This document shows positions 6,801 through 12,386 of a stretch of 64,000 bases of DNA, in pieces (the stretch's first letter is position 1; each line of letters starts with the position of its first letter). A program made the translations under genes and the position numbers. The DNA comes from Terriglobia bacterium (GTDB lineage: Bacteria; Acidobacteriota; UBA6911): positions 1 through 64,000 of the forward strand of contig JAIQGI010000034.1 of the NCBI GenBank assembly GCA_020072565.1, written 5' to 3'. Under the pieces are notes generated by a model, which saw only the letters and a program-made list of their open reading frames with translations, was not told the DNA's origin and did no database searches.

Positions 6801-6909
6801 ATTGAAGCCCATCAACGGGACTCTTCTCTGCATGGGAAGAGGAAATGCCTGTTGATTATTGAATCCCCAGGGGGTGCGCTAATTCCAGCGATACCCCCTG
6901 TATTTTTTA
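6801..6909 (+). ncRNA. Candidate structured leader or small RNA ahead of the NYN gene
   Basis: The region folds into two hairpins. The first pairs ATCAACGGG (6811-6819) with CCTGTTGAT (6848-6856) and, nested inside, CTCTTC (6821-6826) with GAAGAG (6836-6841). The second is a terminator: CAGGGGG (6868-6874) with CCCCCTG (6894-6900), then TATTTTTT. The NYN gene starts 29 bases after the T-run. It could be an attenuating leader for the NYN gene or an independent small RNA. The order promoter, structured RNA, terminator, RNase-like gene also recalls type III toxin-antitoxin loci, though no tandem RNA repeats are seen. Confidence 0.4.
6868..6909 (+). terminator. Rho-independent terminator before the NYN gene
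   Basis: Stem CAGGGGG/CCCCCTG with a 19-base loop, then TATTTTTTAT. It sits between the candidate RNA and the NYN gene, so read-through would set NYN expression. Confidence 0.6.
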
Positions 6910-6937
6910 TGGCCCCTCGTTCGGCGACTGGGTTCTT

Positions 6938-7537
6938 ATGCGCATAAGAGTTTTTGTCGACTACTGGAATTTCCAGCTCTCCCTAAACCACAAAGACGCC
7001 GATGGCCGATTTAAGGTTGATTGGAGAGGGCTAGGTCCTTGGCTAGCCAAAAAGGCCGCAGAAGTCGTTGGATGCCCTAGCTACACCTTCGATGGCGTTA
7101 TTATCTATGCCTCTTACAACCAGCAAACTGACGAAGGACGGAAGTTTAACAATTGGGCAACAACCTGGTTGGATCGTCAGCCAGGGATCAATGTCAGATG
7201 TTTGGTTAGAAAACCAAAATCCCTTCCTAGATGTCCGAGTTGTTATAAGGAGATAGCCGATTGTCCTCACTGCAACGTTAGCATTGCTGCCACGGTCGAG
7301 AAGGGTGTCGATACTTTAATCGCAACCGATCTAATTCGTCTGGCTTGGGAAAACGCCTACGACATCGCGGTGATAGCCTCCTCTGATAGTGATTTGGTGC
7401 CAGCAGTGGAGTTTATCGTGCAGAAGGGGTTAAAAATAGTACAAGCTGGATTCCCTCCCATTGGCGTAGACCTTGCAACGGCAAGTTGGGCGTCGTTTGA
7501 TGTTGGACGAATCAGAGATGAAATAAAGAGACCGTAG
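6938..7537 (+). CDS. NYN-domain (PIN-like) ribonuclease with internal zinc ribbon
   Basis: A 199-residue protein with the acidic pattern of NYN/PIN-fold metal-dependent RNases: D8 in VFVDYWN, D125 and D131 in KGVDTLIATDL, and D150/D152 in ASSDSDLVPA. A four-Cys zinc ribbon, CPSC (99-102) and CPHC (109-112), is inserted before the second acidic motif, as in some NYN subfamilies. The core is complete, so it is probably active. It follows a structured RNA and terminator and is followed by a convergent small gene. In this cargo setting it could be a toxin, a defence RNase or an RNA-processing enzyme; the sequence does not decide. Confidence 0.82.
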   Translation: MRIRVFVDYWNFQLSLNHKDADGRFKVDWRGLGPWLAKKAAEVVGCPSYTFDGVIIYASYNQQTDEGRKFNNWATTWLDRQPGINVRCLVRKPKSLPRCPSCYKEIADCPHCNVSIAATVEKGVDTLIATDLIRLAWENAYDIAVIASSDSDLVPAVEFIVQKGLKIVQAGFPPIGVDLATASWASFDVGRIRDEIKRP

Positions 7538-7543
7538 ACTGAT

Positions 7544-7792
7544 TTACGTCTTTTTTCTGGCTTCTTTCCATCTTGCTTCTGCCGCCTTCTTAGCGATCTC
7601 TTTCCGCTTCCTGGCAGATAGCTTTGCAGCCCTAGCCTTCCCGCCCTTCAGCCCTCCTAGGCGGCCCAAGGCAACGGCAGCAGGATTCTTGCCAGTCTCT
7701 TCCGGCGCGGGTTTGACTTCTTCGGTCGCATCCTTGACGATGGATGCGGCCATGCGGTTGATGTCGATGGACCTTCTTGAGCGCTTTAGCAT
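7544..7792 (-). CDS. Small basic KGGKARA-motif protein
   Basis: An 82-residue Lys/Ala/Arg-rich protein. The core ALGRLGGLKGGKARAAKLSA, followed by RKRKEIAKKAAEARW, is a widespread but uncharacterised motif in small bacterial proteins, often carried on plasmids and islands. High charge suggests nucleic-acid binding. It ends 7 bases from the NYN stop (convergent) and starts 98 bases from the divergent toxin-antitoxin operon, so it could share that control region. Confidence 0.65.
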   Translation of the reverse strand: MLKRSRRSIDINRMAASIVKDATEEVKPAPEETGKNPAAVALGRLGGLKGGKARAAKLSARKRKEIAKKAAEARWKEARKKT

Positions 7793-7857
7793 GCTCCAAG
7801 TGTCACGCCGAAAAAGGAAAAAATCAAGGACAACTTTTTAAAACTTAAAAAAACTCA

Positions 7858-7884
7858 TTGCAAGGCGTCGATTTGCCGTAAAAT
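7858..7884 (+). promoter_or_regulatory. Candidate promoter of the toxin-antitoxin pair
   Basis: TTGCAA (7858-7863) and TAAAAT (7879-7884), 15-base spacer. The start site would fall close to ATG 7891, giving a very short or absent leader. The spacer is short, so confidence is limited. Confidence 0.3.
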
Positions 7885-7890
7885 AAGGCG

Positions 7891-8445
7891 ATGAGACTTC
7901 CATTCAATGAGGCAAAATTGACGCAGGCTGCGGCCCGTTTGCTGAAGCTTAATCAGGGAAAAATGAACTATATGTCTCTGATAAAAATCCTCTATCTTGT
8001 TGACCGCACAGCATTATTGACTTGGGGACGGCCCGTCACCACCGATTGTTACGTTTCCATGGACAAGGGGCCAGTTCTGAGCAAAACCCTCGATCTCATA
8101 AACGAAAAAAGGGAACCAGGCACAGATAGTTTTTGGGCAAGACACGTATCCGCACCAAGGAATTATTCTATAATGCTCTTGAGGAATCCTGGTACAAGCG
8201 AACTGTCAAGAGCAGAAGAAGGCCTCATCCAAGCAGTTTTCATGGAGCATCAATCGAAGACTCCATGGGACTTGGTTAAATTCGTTCACAGCCTGCCAGA
8301 ATGGCAAGATCCAGAGGGTAGTGCTATTCCTATTACCTATGCTGAGATCCTAAGAGCGGGAAAAAAGACAGATTCTCAAGTCTTGGAGATTAAAGAGGAA
8401 TTGGATTCTCTCTCCGCCCTTCACGACATTATTTGCTCTCATTGA
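7891..8445 (+). CDS. panA: Panacea-domain (SocA/DUF4065-like) antitoxin
   Basis: A 184-residue protein with the hallmarks of the Panacea domain: MNYMSLIKILYLVDRTALLTWGRP near the start, then YVSMDKGPVLSKTLDLI, and TPWDLVKFVHSLPEW towards the end. Proteins of this family neutralise diverse toxins encoded next to them. The gene starts just after a candidate promoter and is followed after 7 bases by a PemK-like protein, giving the usual antitoxin-then-toxin order. The C-terminal 30 residues (QVLEIKEELDSLSALHDII) form a helix that could contact the toxin. It is cargo of the IS1-type element, where it could stabilise the element. Gene symbol is used for the family. Confidence 0.82.
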   Translation: MRLPFNEAKLTQAAARLLKLNQGKMNYMSLIKILYLVDRTALLTWGRPVTTDCYVSMDKGPVLSKTLDLINEKREPGTDSFWARHVSAPRNYSIMLLRNPGTSELSRAEEGLIQAVFMEHQSKTPWDLVKFVHSLPEWQDPEGSAIPITYAEILRAGKKTDSQVLEIKEELDSLSALHDIICSH

Positions 8446-8452
8446 AGATTCG

Positions 8453-8854
8453 ATGCTTAAATGTGGCGACACCATTGAAATGACGGGGTCGACACTAAGC
8501 CTTCTCCATTTGTGGATCATCATCACAGATCCTTCCCAAGATAACGGAACTGCCGTTATGGTCACCATTACAACGCGCCGAACGCATTCCGATACGACAG
8601 TTATTTTGAAGCCTAGCGATCACCCCTACATCAAGCACGATTCTGTGGTCATGTACGCCGACGCTCAGATTCTTGACACGAAGATTATTGAAAGAGAAAT
8701 CCACGACAGAAACCCGAATGTTAAGGCCCATTACTGTTGCTCAAATGTCCTCATGAAAAAGATCAAAAAAGGCCTGCTGGATTCACCGAACACACCTAAC
8801 AAGGTTTTGACCTATTGCAAAAACTCCTGGAACCTTTCTGACACAGACCCATAA
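8453..8854 (+). CDS. Probable toxin partner of the Panacea antitoxin (PemK/MazF-like fold)
   Basis: A 133-residue protein starting 7 bases after the antitoxin stop. The first 80 residues fit an SH3-like barrel as in PemK/MazF relatives: GDTIEM, then HLWIIITDPSQ, then VMVTITTRRTHSDTTVILKPSDHPYIKHDSVVMYADA. This strand pattern with a conserved HPYI/HDSVV segment occurs in toxins paired with Panacea antitoxins. The C-terminal part (VKAHYCCSNVLMKKIKKGLL) is helical and basic. The RNase residues of MazF are not obvious, so activity is unknown. Confidence 0.65.
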   Translation: MLKCGDTIEMTGSTLSLLHLWIIITDPSQDNGTAVMVTITTRRTHSDTTVILKPSDHPYIKHDSVVMYADAQILDTKIIEREIHDRNPNVKAHYCCSNVLMKKIKKGLLDSPNTPNKVLTYCKNSWNLSDTDP

Positions 8855-8856
8855 AG

Positions 8857-9123
8857 TCAAATCTTCTTTTCTGCTTGACCGCTCATTTTCCAAAATGACC
8901 CACTACCAAAGATTGCCCGCACGGTGACGACAAGAAACCCGATCCCAAGAGCGAGCCAGAAAGCGACAGCCATACCAGTGATGTGTTTCTCGAAGAGCCT
9001 CTGCCTCCTGTCGATCATTCCCACCACCAGCAGCACAAGCATGGTGACGCAGAAAAATAACACTCCCGCGTCTGAAAGAACGTGCTTCGCAACCATCCAA
9101 AGGCCTTCAGCGATGTGTTGCAT
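8857..9123 (-). CDS. Small two-helix membrane protein, 3' end replaced by the element
   Basis: From ATG 9123 (preceded by AAAGGAG, 6 bases away) the frame gives 88 residues: a short N-terminal helix, then two hydrophobic segments (GVLFFCVTMLVLLVVGMI and MAVAFWLALGIGFLVVTV) separated by a basic loop (DRRQRLFEKH). The last 15 residues (after RAIF) are encoded by the right end of the IS1-type element. Without the element the protein would end RAIFQ, so the change is only to the extreme tail and function may survive. It was probably followed directly by the 435-residue gene. Function unknown. Confidence 0.6.
   Translation of the reverse strand: MQHIAEGLWMVAKHVLSDAGVLFFCVTMLVLLVVGMIDRRQRLFEKHITGMAVAFWLALGIGFLVVTVRAIFGSGSFWKMSGQAEKKI
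8872..8885 (+). repeat. Terminal copy of the 14-base direct repeat
   Basis: TGCTTGACCGCTCA, identical to 5568-5581. Recombination between the two copies would delete the cargo and leave an IS of about 889 bp. Confidence 0.75.
8891..8907 (-). repeat. Right terminal inverted repeat
   Basis: CAAAATGACCCACTACC, perfect inverse of 4715-4731. Confidence 0.85.
8908..8915. repeat. Right target-site duplication
   Basis: AAAGATTG, identical to 4707-4714, directly after the right inverted end. Confidence 0.85.
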
Positions 9124-9151
9124 GTCTGCTCCTTTCGGGTGCGTCCAGGGT

Positions 9152-9193
9152 GCAGGGTGCGTTCTATTTTGCCGGAAAACGCCCGCACCCTGC
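9152..9193. repeat. Ten-base perfect inverted repeat near the island edge
   Basis: GCAGGGTGCG (9152-9161) and CGCACCCTGC (9184-9193) with a 22-base loop. It lies between the small membrane protein start and the truncated pirin gene, at the probable junction of island and chromosome. Confidence 0.6.
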
Positions 9194-9232
9194 GCTAATA
9201 AGTCCTGTAAATTCAATGCCTGCAACGCCCGG

Positions 9233-9838
9233 ATGGAACTGCTTAATCCCGGGTCGGTCCAGTGGATGACCGCCGGCAGGGGGATTATTCACAGTGAGAT
9301 GCCTGAAATCAGTGACGGTTCGGTTTGGGGGTATCAGCTGTGGATCAACCTGCCCTCGAGGCTGAAAATGATCGAACCGCACTATCAGGACATCCCGGCT
9401 TCACGCATCCCCGTCATTGAGTGGCAGGGAGCGCGAGTGAAGGTGATTGCGGGCGATTTCCATGGCAGCAACGGGCCCGCCCAGTCCCGCTTCCCGGTGC
9501 TCTACTTCGATGTCGATCTTTCACGGGACCACACCTTTTCGCATCCAGTTCCGCAGGAGATGAACTGCTTCTGCTATTTGTACGAAGGGGCAATCACTCT
9601 GGGTCCGGAAGAACAGCCTCGCGACGTGGGTGCCGATTCGGCAGCGGGCCGCATGATTGTTCTGGGAGATGGTGATTCATTGCTGATCAGGGCAACATCG
9701 GAGAAAGCCGGCTTCCTGCTCGTCGCCGGCAACCGCATCGGTGAACCGGTAGCCAGGGCTGGGCCCTTCGTGATGAACACCCGGGAGGAACTATATCGGG
9801 CCTTCGAAGATTATCGAAGCGGACGCCTGGCTACTTGA
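9233..9838 (+). pseudogene. Pirin-family protein lacking its N-terminal third
   Basis: From about ATG 9233 the frame encodes 201 residues that match the middle and C-terminal parts of pirins: GSVQWMTAGRGIIHSEMPE, then YQLWINLPSRLKMIEPHYQDI, and a C-terminal cupin with VMNTREELYRAFEDYRSGR. The N-terminal cupin with its metal-binding His residues (the HPHRGF-type segment) is missing; the upstream sequence shows no sign of it. A full pirin is about 280 residues. Pirins are quercetinase-like or redox-sensing nuclear/cytosolic cupins; this remnant is unlikely to be active. The break lies where the minus-strand island ends, so island insertion or a linked deletion probably caused the loss. Confidence 0.75.
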
Positions 9839-9845
9839 GAATTAC

Positions 9846-9907
9846 GGGGTCGGATCTGCGAGAGTCAAAATCCGCCGGGAGTTTTTGACTTTTGCATATC
9901 CGACCCC
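9846..9907. terminator. Nested hairpin between convergent genes
   Basis: Outer arms GGGGTCGGAT (9846-9855) and ATCCGACCCC (9898-9907) are perfect; inside, AGTCAAAA (9863-9870) pairs with TTTTTGACT (9882-9890). It lies between the pirin remnant and the convergent secreted-protein gene and could stop transcription from both sides. Confidence 0.55.
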
Positions 9908-9953
9908 CATTTATGTGGAGGCGAGCGCAATACCGATTTCCGGGATTTTGGCT

Positions 9954-12296
9954 TCAGCGGAAGGCTTGGGGAGGAATCGCCGAGAGCGCTGAGTTGTTGT
10001 GCGTACCAAACAGGGCAAAACTCGCGATCGGCTGGTCGGCCTTGACCTTGATGTATCCGGAGGTCAGGTTGAGCCCCTTTAAATCGGGAAGATTGCTTAA
10101 CACCAAGGTCTTCGAGCGGTTCCCCGCAAGGGCGTCTGTATTGGCGGCAAGCCTTACTCCCTGGCTGTCGTAGACTTCCACGGTGATGCCGACCTGCGTG
10201 TCGGCAGGATTGAGGATTGCGATCCCGGTGTAGTAGGTGGCGTCGGAGGTGAACTGGCTGAAGACCACCTCATCCTGAAGTTTCGAGATCAGCGGGAGTG
10301 CCGTGGCACAGCTCTGCTGCGCGTCGCCGAAGGAAACGCCACCCGCCAGCCTGACGCCGCTGCTGGATATCCTGACATAACCTTCGCGCAGGCCGGCATC
10401 CGGATCGACGAAAAAATTCTGGGCGTCGATGTACAGTTTTCCATGGGGCACGATGGATTGCACGCGCGCAATCGAATTCCCGGCCGTGTCGGTAAACTCA
10501 AATTTTATCGTGCCCGGCTGATTGTCCAGATTGACGACCGAGAGTGTCGATCGCCAGTTGCCGCCCACGGCATACTGCGGGGCGTAGAGTATCGGGGCTC
10601 CGCTTCCGGCATCCTGGCCCCCCATTGCCTTCAGATAGCGCCCTGCGCCTCCCCAAAGGAGCAGCGGAACCACCGGATGGTCTGCAGTGGCTCGCAGATA
10701 ATCTCCGTCTCTCATGCCGGCCGGAAAGAGACTGGTCAGGGGCTCGATCAGGGCCCCGCTCCCCTGGAGGATTCGAATCGCAGCGGGAGCGCGTGCGATT
10801 CCGCCTGAATCGATAAGCTCGAACCTGACTATGTTGCCATCGTTGCCGGCATTGGCGACCTGGATCATCGCAAAACCCGCACTGTCGGCAATGTCGGGCA
10901 GGATGAATGAACTGGTGCCGAGCAGGACCGCATTCGCGCCGTCAAAGACAGACAGGGCATCATCGAAAATCAGAAAAAAGCCGGATATGTTGGGGCCGGT
11001 ACTGTCGACCCGAAACCAGCCCACTCGATCCTCCGTCGCGATCTGATCGCCGAAGATCTGAAAATCCAGCCGCGGGAGCTGGGCTCGGGCTGGCAGCGGC
11101 AGCAGTTTCGGGTTTTCTATGCCCGGGCCGTTGATCAGGTTGCCGGTTTTGTCCAAGGCTGTAAATGTCAGGGTCTCGTCGACGGCATCGAGATTTGTTA
11201 CTGCGACTCCCGTAAAGACTCTGCTGCCGGGAGCCATGGTGCTTCGATCCCTGTCGACGAGCGCCGGAAACAGCAGAAATGATGCGATCTTCTCGTCCCT
11301 GAGGAACCATGGTTTCGCAGTGCTGTCGCTCTTGAGGAAGTCGAGCAGCAACCGTGCGACCTTCTCGCGCGCCCCGGGTGAGGCTGGATGAGTGCCGTCA
11401 CTGGAAGAGAGGTCCGAGCACTTGTAGATCAGGCCGTCGCGACGGGCATTCAGGCCGTCGGCCCACAAATAGGGTCCCCATGCGAGCCAGGGCGACTTGA
11501 CGGGGCCGGCCTCCGCATTGAAGTTCAGCGCTGCCGATCCATTGATTTGATCCTCGATCAGCCATTTAACCGCGAACCCGGATTGATAGGCGTAAGGCTC
11601 AGGATTGAGCGCGGTCGAGGCATATCCTGCGTAGATGCGGCTGGACCAGTAGGCGAGCCGGATATTGGGGAAATGCGCTGTCAGGATTTGCGAAATAGTG
11701 ACAAATTCATTTTTCAAAGCGAGCGCATCACCGGGGAAAGATCCTGTCGGCTGTGCATCCGCTTCCTTCACCCAGGCTGCCTGGACCTGAGCTGCAGTCA
11801 CACCGGCCGCCCCCAGGCGCGCGTCGACGGTAGCCCAGTATTTCTGTCCATTCGGATTTGTGAGATCTGAAATAATGCGCGCGGTCATCCCGCCCTGAGC
11901 GCCGTCCACAATCACCAGCTTGGGATTCTTGACTGGATCTGCATCGGCCATGGGTTTAAAAGTGGAAAACTCCATGGTGGTGTTGGACATGCCGACAGAG
12001 ATCAAAACGATCTTGCCCTGGGTGTCATCGGGCAGTCCACGGGCATCGAGCGGGCGGAGCGCGCGTGCGGCGGCAAGCCCCGCCGCCTCATGGGCGGCCG
12101 GACGCATGTTGCTTCCTCCCGGATAGAGTCCGCCCTGTTTTCCCTGATAATAGCCGGCTCCGAGATCGGTGAGCGGGATCAGGCCTACGGATGTCCTGGT
12201 GCAGTCCGACGGATTCGCTCGAACGGCAAACACGGCCAGGCTCAAACAAAGACCGGCTGAAAGTGCGGATAGGCGCGTCTGTTTCATGGTATTCAT
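9954..12296 (-). CDS. Secreted SGNH-hydrolase-like protein with C-terminal beta domains
   Basis: A 780-residue exported protein (signal peptide about 1-27, ending AVRANP). Residues 95-330 look like an SGNH fold: VGMSNT (candidate nucleophile Ser104) and the DGTHPASPG motif near residue 300, which supplies the Asp-x-x-His pair of GDSL/SGNH enzymes. The rest is beta-rich and holds several similar modules (for example GVAVTNLDAVDETLTFTALD and GIAILNPADTQVGITVEVYD), each like an immunoglobulin-like surface domain. Such proteins may act as esterases on surface or extracellular polysaccharides. Substrate is unknown. It follows the aldolase/SDR gene on the same strand after 90 bases. Confidence 0.6.
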   Translation of the reverse strand: MNTMKQTRLSALSAGLCLSLAVFAVRANPSDCTRTSVGLIPLTDLGAGYYQGKQGGLYPGGSNMRPAAHEAAGLAAARALRPLDARGLPDDTQGKIVLISVGMSNTTMEFSTFKPMADADPVKNPKLVIVDGAQGGMTARIISDLTNPNGQKYWATVDARLGAAGVTAAQVQAAWVKEADAQPTGSFPGDALALKNEFVTISQILTAHFPNIRLAYWSSRIYAGYASTALNPEPYAYQSGFAVKWLIEDQINGSAALNFNAEAGPVKSPWLAWGPYLWADGLNARRDGLIYKCSDLSSSDGTHPASPGAREKVARLLLDFLKSDSTAKPWFLRDEKIASFLLFPALVDRDRSTMAPGSRVFTGVAVTNLDAVDETLTFTALDKTGNLINGPGIENPKLLPLPARAQLPRLDFQIFGDQIATEDRVGWFRVDSTGPNISGFFLIFDDALSVFDGANAVLLGTSSFILPDIADSAGFAMIQVANAGNDGNIVRFELIDSGGIARAPAAIRILQGSGALIEPLTSLFPAGMRDGDYLRATADHPVVPLLLWGGAGRYLKAMGGQDAGSGAPILYAPQYAVGGNWRSTLSVVNLDNQPGTIKFEFTDTAGNSIARVQSIVPHGKLYIDAQNFFVDPDAGLREGYVRISSSGVRLAGGVSFGDAQQSCATALPLISKLQDEVVFSQFTSDATYYTGIAILNPADTQVGITVEVYDSQGVRLAANTDALAGNRSKTLVLSNLPDLKGLNLTSGYIKVKADQPIASFALFGTHNNSALSAIPPQAFR

Positions 12297-12386
12297 CGCC
12301 CGCCCCCTAGCCTCAATTGAGTTACATTACCGGCGCACAAAATGAAGGCGGCAGCCAGCCGCGCACTCCACGGCCGGAGCATCCCG

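Larger units (their letters stand above)
4715..8907. mobile_element. IS1-family transporter element with about 3.3 kb of cargo
   Basis: The element is 4,193 bp. Its ends are perfect 17-base inverted repeats starting GGTAGTGGGTCATTTT (4715-4731 and 8891-8907) and it is flanked by an 8-base duplication. The transposase lies at the left end with its stop codon inside the terminal repeat. The rest is cargo: tRNA-like sequence, two candidate small RNAs, a winged-helix-like protein, a NYN protein, a KGGKARA-type protein and a Panacea-type toxin-antitoxin pair. The cargo is visibly more A+T-rich than the flanking island and chromosome. Removing the element restores a continuous end to the small membrane protein gene at 8857-9123 (its last codons become ATC TTT CAG TGA), which confirms the insertion point. 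Confidence 0.85.

Noticed and set aside
6801-7537. Retron or abortive RT system with the structured RNA
   Set aside because: No reverse transcriptase gene is present in the element.
4715-8907. Tn7-like or ISCR-type element
   Set aside because: The transposase has the IS1-type DDE layout, ends are simple inverted repeats and the duplication is 8 bases; no TnsB/C or HUH motifs.
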